A stretch of DNA of 64,000 nt, taken from positions 1 through 64,000 of the forward strand of contig JAFZLJ010000025.1 of assembly GCA_017551545.1 (NCBI GenBank), written 5' to 3'. The notes beneath the pieces are model-generated. The model ran no database searches. It was given only the letters and a program-made list of their open reading frames with translations, and had not been told where the DNA came from. The translations under genes were made by a program, and so were the position numbers. The number at the start of each line of letters is the position of its first letter. Positions within the stretch are counted from its first letter, which is position 1. This stretch comes from Treponema sp. (GTDB lineage Bacteria; Spirochaetota; Spirochaetia; Treponematales; Treponemataceae). Positions 33,508-41,358 of the stretch are shown piece by piece.

Positions 33508-34656
33508 ATGTTCAAAGTTACAGTAAAAAAAATAGACTCAACTAAGCATACAAATGACGGAAGTTTTTTGCAGACTCCTTTCTGGTGTGAGTTTAAAGCA
33601 AGACACGGTTGGACATACAGAAGATTTAAACTTGATGTTGAATACGAAGGTGTGCAGAACGACTACGAAGTTTCTGTTTTAAATCGTAATTTTGCAGGCG
33701 GAAGATTTTCAATAGCATATATTCCTTTATTTCCGGCTCTCCCTTTTGATACTTCAGAGGTTAGTGCAAATGATCAGACTATTGAGTTTGGAGCCTTTTT
33801 ACATGATATTGCGCTTGCCTTAAAACCGGAGCTTCCAGCAAACACAATTGCAATTCGTTTTGATCCTGATGTAAGCTTTGAAGATTTGTATGAATGCTAT
33901 GGCTATAACAAGGGACTTAAGATTGTAAGCTTTGCAGATAAACTGGGCTTGAAAAAAAATAGGGTTGATATTCAGCCGCCTGATACAACGCTTGTTGATT
34001 TAACCGGAACAGAAGATGAAATTATGGAGCGCATGCATTCTAAGTGGCGCTACAATATTCGTCTGAGTGCAAAGAAGGGCGTGACTGTAAATAAATACGA
34101 TGGAAAAAGTCTTAACTTGTCAGAAAAAATAGACAAGTTTTACGAGCTTACAAAAGAAACAAATGCCCGCGACGGAAACGCAAGTCATGCAAAGGATTAT
34201 TATCTTGATTTGATTCGTTCAAGCGGTGAACAGGTAGAAGCCGGTAAAGATGTTCCTGTAATTTCACTTTATATAGCAGAACACGAAGGCGAACAAATTG
34301 CAGCCATTATGACTTTGTTCAGCCACGATGAAGCAATTTATTTATATGGTGCAAGCAGCAATAAAAAGCGTAACCTTATGCCGAACCATCTTTTACAATG
34401 GACTGCCATGAAAGATGCAAAGGCTTACGGTTCAAAATATTATGATATGTACGGAATGCCACCGGAAGGAGAAGATGAAAATCATCCGATGCACGGACTT
34501 TACATGTTTAAGGCAAACTTTGGCGGCCGCATTATTCATAGAATAGGCAGCTGGGACATGCCGTTGAAGCCCGTTACTTACAAGCTTTATACTCTTGCAG
34601 AAGGGGCAAGAGCGTTCTGGTTTAAGAAGGTTGTGAAGAAATTACATGGAAGGTAG
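33508..34656 (+). CDS. FemAB-family aminoacyltransferase (peptidoglycan bridge type)
   Basis: The 382-residue protein matches the FemABX family, which adds amino acids from aminoacyl-tRNA to lipid II. It has two GNAT-like halves: FLQTPFWCEFKARHGW near the start and MHSKWRYNIRLSAKKGVTV in the middle. The C-terminal half contains YLYGASSNKKRNLMPNHLLQWTAMKDAKAYGSKYYDMYG. In spirochaetes the exact acceptor and amino acid are unknown. It follows the HD-GYP gene after 2 bp and its 3' end overlaps the convergent ATP-grasp gene by 15 bp. Confidence 0.82.
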   Translation: MFKVTVKKIDSTKHTNDGSFLQTPFWCEFKARHGWTYRRFKLDVEYEGVQNDYEVSVLNRNFAGGRFSIAYIPLFPALPFDTSEVSANDQTIEFGAFLHDIALALKPELPANTIAIRFDPDVSFEDLYECYGYNKGLKIVSFADKLGLKKNRVDIQPPDTTLVDLTGTEDEIMERMHSKWRYNIRLSAKKGVTVNKYDGKSLNLSEKIDKFYELTKETNARDGNASHAKDYYLDLIRSSGEQVEAGKDVPVISLYIAEHEGEQIAAIMTLFSHDEAIYLYGASSNKKRNLMPNHLLQWTAMKDAKAYGSKYYDMYGMPPEGEDENHPMHGLYMFKANFGGRIIHRIGSWDMPLKPVTYKLYTLAEGARAFWFKKVVKKLHGR

Positions 34657-35844
34657 AACGTCATTGCGGACTTTTATAACTTCACAATATCCTTTTTCTC
34701 TTTCCTGTTTGGCTACTTTATTTTCAATCTGCGAAATAAACAAAACATCAGGCGCCTGTGAAAGCTTCTGAAGTTCCTGCTCACTTTGCAGCGGGATTTT
34801 TTTATTTATAACTTCATTTAATTCAACATCATCAAGGCCGCTTGTTACTGCACGGAAAATATATTCATAAAAGTTCATTCCGCTTGCTGCTGCATATGTT
34901 GTTGTCATTCCACTCAGACGGGGATTAATCTCGATTATGTACCATTTGTCATCACTGAAAATCAAATCAACCTGGGCATAGCCGTTCAGATTGAGGGCTT
35001 TTGCAAGACGAAGTAATTCCTTTTTTAGTTCATCTGTTTTATATTCCGGATTTTCAACAGGCCCTGTTTTTTCACAAAGCTTTGGACTTGTAATTCCATA
35101 TTGATTTACGCTCAAACGGAACGGCGGCATAACAGTATAAATGCCATCATGACCATATATTTCTGCTCCAAACTGTTCACCTTGCAAAAACTTTTCTATT
35201 AGGCGGTTTGAATTGTTTTTCTTTGAATTCAGGTAGCCATAGGCTTCGTTATAAGAGTTTACTACAGTCATTCCATAAGAGCTCAAGCCAACAGGGTTTT
35301 TGATAATAAGAGGGTATTCCATTTCTTTAAGCTGGCGGTAAACGCTTTCTTTATATACGTTGTCGCTAACTTCCTGCTGATTTCCGGCACAGAAGAAAAG
35401 ATCGTGGTCTACAAAAAGGCCTGGAGCATGGTTAAAGCTGTTTGCTTCAAAAAAGGAAGCTGTCCTGTATTTATCAAAGCATAAAAGTGCTGTTTTTTTA
35501 CTGTGGCAAATTGTTTTTACACCGGCTTTTCGTAGTTCATCTGCAATAAAAGAATCTTTAAGAGGAAGCCAGTCGTACGGAGTAATCCAGAAAGAAGCGG
35601 CAATTGCAAGATCAGGCTTAAATTCAAGGATTTTTTGCGCAAATTCTTTGGTGTCGTAGGTATTTATTATAATTGTGTTTGAAGGCATGAACATTGCAGG
35701 CATCTGAGAGACTGTAAAAAACTGGTGTTCCTGTTTAGAACTACAAAAATCAGACCATAATTTGTCAAAATCGGGGTAGGTAGTGTTTATAAAAGAGGAA
35801 GGTTCATAGTTGTTGGAGTTGGAACTGTAGAAAACTATGCGCAT
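34642..35844 (-). CDS. ATP-grasp family ligase
   Basis: The 400-residue protein has an ATP-grasp core: PLIIKNPVGLSSYGMTVV (ATP-binding Lys and glycine-rich loop), RLIEKFLQGEQFGAEIYG, YAQVDLIFSDDKWYIIEINPRLSGMT with the metal-binding Glu-x-Asn. Enzymes of this fold join a carboxylate to an amine through an acyl phosphate, as in D-Ala-D-Ala ligase. The substrate is unknown. It is the last gene of the MoxR/DUF58 operon (2-bp gap). Its last residues (NDVLPSM) are encoded by half of a palindromic repeat (GTCATTGCGGA), so the C-terminus has been extended or altered. Confidence 0.75.
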   Translation of the reverse strand: MRIVFYSSNSNNYEPSSFINTTYPDFDKLWSDFCSSKQEHQFFTVSQMPAMFMPSNTIIINTYDTKEFAQKILEFKPDLAIAASFWITPYDWLPLKDSFIADELRKAGVKTICHSKKTALLCFDKYRTASFFEANSFNHAPGLFVDHDLFFCAGNQQEVSDNVYKESVYRQLKEMEYPLIIKNPVGLSSYGMTVVNSYNEAYGYLNSKKNNSNRLIEKFLQGEQFGAEIYGHDGIYTVMPPFRLSVNQYGITSPKLCEKTGPVENPEYKTDELKKELLRLAKALNLNGYAQVDLIFSDDKWYIIEINPRLSGMTTTYAAASGMNFYEYIFRAVTSGLDDVELNEVINKKIPLQSEQELQKLSQAPDVLFISQIENKVAKQEREKGYCEVIKVRNDVLPSM

Positions 35845-35846
35845 TT

Positions 35847-37334
35847 TCAGGACCCTTCGACCCCTTCGACAAGCTCAGGGACCCCATCTTTACATACTTT
35901 CTGAACAGCTTTATTAAAATCCTCTTCCTGTTCTTTGGTGAGCGGATCTTTTGCATACAAGGCCTGTTCAAAAAGTAATCCTGCAATATCTGCATTTTTG
36001 TTTTTGAAAAGAGCTGTATATTCTGCAGGTGCAAGGTTTTTTGTGTAGGTAATTCCGTGTTCTTCGCCCCAGTCAATCAGTTTTACAAATACTTTCGAAA
36101 GTCTGTCTAATTCTGCGCGTTTTTCCTTTGATTTTCTAGACTTACTTAAAAACTCTTCCATTTCGTTCATAAAACGACGCGAATTATCGTTTGCCCTTGG
36201 TGAATGTTTTATTTTTACAGTAAAAAGATTCTTAAAGAAAATCCTGACATTTTTGAAAAACCGCTTGAAAATGCTTTTTATATCAGTAGTCCGTAAAAGT
36301 GCATAAAACTTTTTAGAAACAAACGGCTTTAAGAAATACCAGGCAATTGCAATTATAAAAAATAAACCGCAGCAGATTGCAAAAATATGAGAACCTTTTG
36401 TATCTGTATCTGTTGCAGAAGCAGTAAAATCCCTTATTTCTTCAAGACGTCTTTCATATTCCAGTTCGGCAGCATCTACTGTTGGAGGAGTAACATCAAC
36501 TTCTTTTGGCTTGAATAACCGGAAAAAATAAAGAAGATAAGATAGTTTTAAAGGTGAATGATTTGAAGAAACTAAAATGCCTGCAAGAAAACAAAAGAAA
36601 AAGATAACAACACTTGTACCGATTGTTTTTAATCTGAAATCAAACACATTTGTAAATCCGTTAGAAGCATAAGCTGCCTCGCGGACATAATAGCCGTATA
36701 AAAAGAAATGAGCACCGGCACAAACAAAATATGTTATGAGAAGAATAATCGAAAAAATAGAAGGCCGGATATCTGTTGCAATAGACAAGCCTGCAAGAAT
36801 CGCAAGTATTCCTCCAAGAATTACAAACGTCGCTCTGTTCTGCTTATATCCTTCTGCAGATTGAGTAAGGTGCATATTATAATCATAAAGCTCTTTCTGA
36901 AGCGCTGTATTGTTTTTTGCAGTGCATTGTTCTTCAAAGCAGTCATGCTCAAAAAATGGAGAGAAAACTTTATAGTAAAGGACTGTTTGAATTGCTGTTG
37001 CTAAAAACACAATAGGAGCATTTATCCAGCGTGAAGTAAAAAACAAAATGACTGCAATTGCAATAAGATAAAAAGCTATAAATCTTATAAAGTTAGAGGT
37101 CTTTGATTTTTCATTAAAATAAACTGAAATGATAATAAAAGAAATTAGCTGAGTAAGTAAAACGGACGGGAATGTCCAAAGTGAAATTATGTCTTTATTA
37201 TTTGCAACTGCAATATCTCGTAAAAAGCTGATTACACCAAAAATAAAAGTGGCGATTACTGCATATATTAAAAATCGTTCAACAAGCTTGTGAAAATAGG
37301 AGATCTGCATTTTTTCTTTGGCTTTAGGGCTCAT
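35847..37334 (-). CDS. Polytopic membrane protein with DUF4129-like C-terminus
   Basis: The 495-residue protein has about eight transmembrane segments. Its cytoplasmic tail (FVKLIDWGEEHGITYTKNLAPAEYTALF...AGLLFEQALYAKDPLTKEQEEDFNKAV) resembles the DUF4129 domain found at the end of transglutaminase-like membrane proteins. Together with MoxR and DUF58 genes it forms a widely conserved cluster linked to envelope protein assembly or maturation; the core transglutaminase domain is not visible here. The final ~12 residues (DGVPELVEGVEGS) are encoded by a dispersed repeat. The start overlaps the DUF58 gene by 4 bp. Confidence 0.65.
   Translation of the reverse strand: MSPKAKEKMQISYFHKLVERFLIYAVIATFIFGVISFLRDIAVANNKDIISLWTFPSVLLTQLISFIIISVYFNEKSKTSNFIRFIAFYLIAIAVILFFTSRWINAPIVFLATAIQTVLYYKVFSPFFEHDCFEEQCTAKNNTALQKELYDYNMHLTQSAEGYKQNRATFVILGGILAILAGLSIATDIRPSIFSIILLITYFVCAGAHFFLYGYYVREAAYASNGFTNVFDFRLKTIGTSVVIFFFCFLAGILVSSNHSPLKLSYLLYFFRLFKPKEVDVTPPTVDAAELEYERRLEEIRDFTASATDTDTKGSHIFAICCGLFFIIAIAWYFLKPFVSKKFYALLRTTDIKSIFKRFFKNVRIFFKNLFTVKIKHSPRANDNSRRFMNEMEEFLSKSRKSKEKRAELDRLSKVFVKLIDWGEEHGITYTKNLAPAEYTALFKNKNADIAGLLFEQALYAKDPLTKEQEEDFNKAVQKVCKDGVPELVEGVEGS
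35853..35881. repeat. Dispersed repeat (TCCCTGAGCTTGTCGAAGG type) at a gene end
   Basis: On the minus strand TCCCTGAGCTTGTCGAAGG is followed by a second, partial GTCGAAGGG. It supplies the last codons and lies just before the stop of the membrane protein gene. Seventeen bases are identical to 52224-52240. Confidence 0.85.
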
Positions 37335-38413
37335 TTATGCACCTCCTTCATAATTCCAAGAGTCTTTGTTGTGATTCCATATTGCTGAGCAGCTATTTTG
37401 TCGTTGTATAAATCTACCTGTTCTGGACCAATTATAAAAAGCAGTGTACCCGAAGAAAGCTCCTGTTTAAGCTTTTGTTCAGGATCATATTCAAGGTGGC
37501 CTTCTTCCATTTGAATAAGCGAAAGAATATCCAGAATACAGTCAGCCTGATTTTGTGCTGGTTTAATATACGGAAAGCCTGAACCATAAGCTGCAAAACC
37601 ACAGCGCTGTTTAAGACGTGCCGCAATATTTATAATACTTGCTGCAATTTCAATTGCTTTTTCACCTTTTTCATGACGCATGTTCAGAGAATAATCTTCT
37701 TTTGCAAGGTTTAAGAATACGAAGAAAGGGGCATCAAAGGTATTTTCGTATTCATTTGTAAAAAGCGCATTGAACTTTGCACTTGCTCGCCAGTTTATTC
37801 GTTTAAGTTCATCTCCGTCCTTGTATTCGCGGATTGCACGGCGCATTGTAATATCTTCGTAAATCGGATTATTGATTTTTATGCTGCCCTGAGGAAGCCC
37901 CGGAAGCGGAATTGTTTTAAGTTGAATACGCGCTGGTCGTACAAGGATTTTCTGCGTACATTCAATTTCTTTTATTACCTGAAAAAGCCCAAGCGGATCT
38001 GTTGTTCTTATGAGAATTGGGCCGGCAGTATAAAGTCCTCGGTTTAAAGCATTTACTTCATAGAAAAATGATTTTTGTTCAAAGCCACGCAGCTTGAAAA
38101 GTCGTTCGTTTCGTTTTTCGAATACATGAAGATAAGGAACATTATCCAAAACATAACAAAGAAGCGCCGGAAAACGTGATTTGTTTTTTACTGTAAAGCT
38201 GATTGTAAGTCGTTCAAAAGAAACTGTTTTAATTTCGTGTACGTTTCGTTCGGCAGTAAGATGTTTATCTAGTTGTTTTGCCCAGATCCAGCTAACTAAA
38301 AAAATCAGAATAATACTTATTGCAATTGCCTGAATAAATTTATAAGGCAAAAACAAAATTGTAAAAACAGCGAGATAAAGTGTTGTTCTGATTGCTGATG
38401 CCGGCTTTATCAT
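37331..38413 (-). CDS. DUF58 domain protein (MoxR-associated)
   Basis: The 360-residue protein has two N-terminal membrane helices and then the DUF58 core, with the signature IREYKDGDELKRINWRASAKFNALFTNEYE at about residues 195-225. DUF58 proteins carry a vWA-like fold and work with the MoxR AAA+ ATPase encoded 21 bp upstream, probably as its adaptor or client in the cell envelope. Start at ATG 38413; the 3' end overlaps the next membrane-protein gene by 4 bp. Family membership is clear; the process served is not known in spirochaetes. Confidence 0.85.
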   Translation of the reverse strand: MIKPASAIRTTLYLAVFTILFLPYKFIQAIAISIILIFLVSWIWAKQLDKHLTAERNVHEIKTVSFERLTISFTVKNKSRFPALLCYVLDNVPYLHVFEKRNERLFKLRGFEQKSFFYEVNALNRGLYTAGPILIRTTDPLGLFQVIKEIECTQKILVRPARIQLKTIPLPGLPQGSIKINNPIYEDITMRRAIREYKDGDELKRINWRASAKFNALFTNEYENTFDAPFFVFLNLAKEDYSLNMRHEKGEKAIEIAASIINIAARLKQRCGFAAYGSGFPYIKPAQNQADCILDILSLIQMEEGHLEYDPEQKLKQELSSGTLLFIIGPEQVDLYNDKIAAQQYGITTKTLGIMKEVHK

Positions 38414-38434
38414 ATCACTAAAAACCAGTGTGAA

Positions 38435-39388
38435 TTAAACGTGAGCTTTAAAATCAGGAATCGGTACCTGTTCCAGAAACTGGCTGATAATTGTTTCGGC
38501 AGTCAAACCTTTAATAATTGCGTCTCCCTTAAGAATCAAACGTTTGCGGAATACAGGGAAGGCTAAAAGCTTTACATCTTCCGGGGTAACATAATTTCTA
38601 CCGCGAACAGCAGCATAGCTTTGTGCAGCCTTATAAAGAGCAATAGAACCACGAGGAGAAATACCTGCTGCAAGATTATCATCATTACGGGTTGCTTCTA
38701 CAAGGTTCAAAAGATATTCCATAACTGCTTCATCAACATGAACATTTACAGCTTCTTCCATACAGCCAAGGATTTCGTCCTTAGAAGTTACAGCCTGAAT
38801 AGACTCAACAGGGTGAACAAGAGAACGCTGAGCAGTTATAATTTCGATTTCTTCGTTCTTAGAAGGATATCCTATAGAAACACAGAACATAAAACGGTCT
38901 TTCTGAGCTTCAGGAAGAGGGAAAGTTCCTTCTGATTCAACAGGGTTTTCAGTAGCAATAACAAAAAATGGCTTTTCAAGTTCGTGCTTTTTACCGTCTG
39001 CGCTAACCTGTCCTTCTGCCATTGCTTCAAGAAGACTTGACTGAGTTCTTGGAGTAGCACGGTTTAATTCATCTACAAGAACAATGCTTGACATTACAGG
39101 ACCAGGACGGAACTCAAATTCTGATTTTGCAGGCAGCCATACAGAGCTTCCTGTTACATCAGAAGGCATAAGGTCTGGTGTACACTGAATACGACTGAAG
39201 GCAAGTCCGCTTGATTTTGCAATTGCCTTAGCAAGAACTGTTTTTCCTGTTCCAGGAACATCTTCCAGAAGAACATGACCACCTGCAAAAACAGCAGCAA
39301 GAATCATGTCTACAATTTCTTCATTTCCTTTGAAAACTTTACCAACGTTAGATTTTATTTTATCAGATACTTCTTTAATTGTACTCAT
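38435..39388 (-). CDS. MoxR family AAA+ ATPase
   Basis: The 317-residue protein has Walker A LLEDVPGTGKTVLAKA, TPDLMPSDVTGSSVW, Walker B IVLVDELNRATPRTQSSLLEAMAEGQV, sensor 1 FFVIATENPVESEGTFPLPEAQKDRF and a C-terminal lid with ISPRGSIALYKAAQSYAAVRGR. This is a typical MoxR chaperone-like ATPase. It is the first gene of a four-gene minus-strand operon with DUF58, a DUF4129-like membrane protein and an ATP-grasp ligase. An extended -10 promoter sits 7 bp before the ATG, so the mRNA may be leaderless. Confidence 0.93.
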   Translation of the reverse strand: MSTIKEVSDKIKSNVGKVFKGNEEIVDMILAAVFAGGHVLLEDVPGTGKTVLAKAIAKSSGLAFSRIQCTPDLMPSDVTGSSVWLPAKSEFEFRPGPVMSSIVLVDELNRATPRTQSSLLEAMAEGQVSADGKKHELEKPFFVIATENPVESEGTFPLPEAQKDRFMFCVSIGYPSKNEEIEIITAQRSLVHPVESIQAVTSKDEILGCMEEAVNVHVDEAVMEYLLNLVEATRNDDNLAAGISPRGSIALYKAAQSYAAVRGRNYVTPEDVKLLAFPVFRKRLILKGDAIIKGLTAETIISQFLEQVPIPDFKAHV

Positions 39389-39395
39389 AACAATA

Positions 39396-39404
39396 ATTTT
39401 AGCA
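39396..39404 (-). promoter_or_regulatory. Extended -10 promoter of the moxR operon
   Basis: Minus strand TGCTAAAAT: TAAAAT at 39396-39401 with TG one base upstream. The moxR ATG (39388) follows 7 bp later and no ribosome binding site is present. Confidence 0.5.
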
Positions 39405-39412
39405 TATTCAAG

Positions 39413-39441
39413 TTGATTTTACCATACAGAAAAAGTATTAT
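39413..39441 (+). promoter_or_regulatory. Promoter of the small ORF/rnz operon
   Basis: TTGATT (39413-39418), a 17-bp spacer and TATTAT (39436-39441). The ATG at 39448 lies 6 bp after the -10 box and no ribosome binding site precedes it, again suggesting a leaderless transcript. Confidence 0.65.
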
Positions 39442-39447
39442 ATAACC

Positions 39448-39672
39448 ATGACCAAAGACGACATTTACTTTTTTACACAGGCAAAAAAGGAACTTGAATT
39501 TAAATATCATGATAATACTTACGTCTTAAATTACGACAAGGATGACAATGGTAAAGAATACATAATCTTTGGTCCAATTTACGAAACAAAAAAATATGAT
39601 TCTTTCGGCGATTTGATGAACAACGCCAGGGTAGAAAATCATTATTTTAAGGAATTTATTGAGGTTTTATAG
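39448..39672 (+). CDS. Small hypothetical protein (74 aa)
   Basis: An acidic cytoplasmic-looking protein with no recognised domain. It contains FTQAKKELEFKYHDNTYVLNY and a C-terminal YDSFGDLMNNARVENHYFKEFIEVL. It is supported as a real gene by a good promoter, by codon use like its neighbours, and by lying directly before rnz (0-bp gap), whose ribosome binding site (GAGG at 39660-39663) lies within its last codons. Function unknown. Confidence 0.7.
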   Translation: MTKDDIYFFTQAKKELEFKYHDNTYVLNYDKDDNGKEYIIFGPIYETKKYDSFGDLMNNARVENHYFKEFIEVL

Positions 39673-40599
39673 ATGAACATGGAAGCTTTCATCCTGGGCT
39701 GCGGCGGTATGATGCCTTTGCCTTATAGACATTTGACATCTGTACTTCTTCGTCGTGAAGGCGACCTTTTTCTTTTTGATTGTGGTGAAGGTACTCAGGT
39801 AAGTCTGCGCCGCCTGAACCTCAAGTGGAAAAAAATAGATGCCATTTTTATTTCTCACACTCATGCAGACCACGTTACAGGCCTTCCCGGCATTCTTATG
39901 CTCAACGCTCAGGTAGACAGAACAGAACCTCTTTATATTTACGGGCCTCCAAAAATCAAAGAATACGTAGAAACAAGCCGCAAAGTTCTTGATATGTATA
40001 TAAATTATCCGATTGTAGTAAAGGAAATTGAAGCACCATGCGTAGTTCATTCGGGTAAGGATTTTTATATTCGTGCATTCCCGCTTGATCATACAAAGGT
40101 TTGCGTTGGTTATACTCTTGAAGAACTTGACCGACCTGGTGAGTTTAATCCCGATAAGGCACGTGAGCTTGGAGTTCCTGTTGGTCCTCTTTGGGCACAG
40201 CTACAGAACGGATTTGAAGTACAGGCAGCAGATGGAACAACAGTAAAGCCGGAACAGGTACTTGGTGAAAAGCGCAGCGGCCGCAAATTCAGCTTTGTAA
40301 CAGATACTCTTTACAAAAAGACAATTGCAGACGAGGTTCGTGGTTCTGATTTACTTGTGTGCGAAGGAATGTTTGAGTCAGAGCTTATTGATCAGGCAAA
40401 AGAAAAAAAGCATATGACTGCAGTACAGGCCGCAACAATTGCTAAAGATGCAGACGTTCGCCGCATGTGTATGATTCATTACAGCCCGCGCTATACAGAC
40501 AGAGAGCTTGAAAAACTTTTGACAGAAGCTAAGGAAGTATGGCCAAAAGCAGAGCTCAGCCGCGACAGAATGCAGATAGATATTCCTTATGTTGATTAA
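39673..40599 (+). CDS. rnz: Ribonuclease Z
   Basis: The 308-residue metallo-beta-lactamase-fold enzyme has FILGCGGMMPLPYRHLTSVLL at its start, LFDCGEGTQVSLRR, the zinc motif FISHTHADHVTGLPGIL, FPLDHTKVCVGY and MIHYSPRYTD near the end. It trims the 3' ends of tRNA precursors. This matters here because the tRNA-Leu gene in the window does not encode CCA, so its 3' end would need RNase Z processing and CCA addition. It follows a small hypothetical gene directly and precedes an ABC transporter operon by 15 bp. Confidence 0.93.
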   Translation: MNMEAFILGCGGMMPLPYRHLTSVLLRREGDLFLFDCGEGTQVSLRRLNLKWKKIDAIFISHTHADHVTGLPGILMLNAQVDRTEPLYIYGPPKIKEYVETSRKVLDMYINYPIVVKEIEAPCVVHSGKDFYIRAFPLDHTKVCVGYTLEELDRPGEFNPDKARELGVPVGPLWAQLQNGFEVQAADGTTVKPEQVLGEKRSGRKFSFVTDTLYKKTIADEVRGSDLLVCEGMFESELIDQAKEKKHMTAVQAATIAKDADVRRMCMIHYSPRYTDRELEKLLTEAKEVWPKAELSRDRMQIDIPYVD

Positions 40600-40614
40600 T
40601 TTCAGGAAGCCAAA

Positions 40615-41358
40615 TTGATAGAAGTTCTGAACTTTTGTAAAGAATATAAATCACACCGCAAACAGACTTTTAAGGTAGAAGACGTTTCTTTTACAGTAGA
40701 AAAGGGCAGTATTACGGGCCTGGTCGGACCAAACGGCTCCGGAAAATCTACTGTCATAAAGGCAATCTGCGGCTTTCATTATCCTACAAGCGGACAAATC
40801 AAAATGTGCGGCAATGATGATGCGCAGCCTGTAGACATCACAGAACAGAGTGAAAAAGCCATGGAGCTTTGCGGATACGTTCCTGAAATTACACAGCTTC
40901 CGCCTGACATGAAGGTTATTGATTTTTTGAATTATGCGGCTAAGTGTCACGGGCTTTCAAAGGAGCAGGCGCAGGAAAGCATTGAAAAACAAGTAAAAGC
41001 ATTTAATCTGTCTGATTTTCTGAACAATAAGATAAAAATTCTATCTAAAGGTCAGCAGCAGAGAGTTTCTTTTGCACAGGCTTTGATTCATGATCCTGCA
41101 AACCTTGTACTTGATGAACCTATAAATGGACTTGATCCTTCGCAGATTATTGCCTTCCGCGAGCTTATAAAAAAATACAGCAAGACAAAAGCAATACTTG
41201 TTTCTACACACATCTTAAGCGAAGTAAATAATATCTGTTCAAAAGCATACATAATGCACCAGGGAAAGATTTACCCTGTAAAAAATCTGGCACAGATAGA
41301 AAAAGAATTTGTTGACTTGACGACAAAACAGGCCGCACTCACACAGGAGGATAAATAA
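40615..41358 (+). CDS. ABC transporter ATP-binding protein (GldA-like)
   Basis: The 247-residue ATPase has Walker A GLVGPNGSGKSTVIKA, signature LSKGQQQRVSFAQAL, Walker B NLVLDEPINGLDP and the H-loop STHILSEV, all intact. It starts at TTG 40615, supported by AGGA at 40604-40607. It ends on the ATG of the large permease gene (1-bp overlap), which encodes an ABC-2-type permease joined to a GldG-like domain. Together they resemble the Gld-type ABC complex found in many non-gliding bacteria, whose substrate is unknown. Confidence 0.88.
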   Translation: MIEVLNFCKEYKSHRKQTFKVEDVSFTVEKGSITGLVGPNGSGKSTVIKAICGFHYPTSGQIKMCGNDDAQPVDITEQSEKAMELCGYVPEITQLPPDMKVIDFLNYAAKCHGLSKEQAQESIEKQVKAFNLSDFLNNKIKILSKGQQQRVSFAQALIHDPANLVLDEPINGLDPSQIIAFRELIKKYSKTKAILVSTHILSEVNNICSKAYIMHQGKIYPVKNLAQIEKEFVDLTTKQAALTQEDK

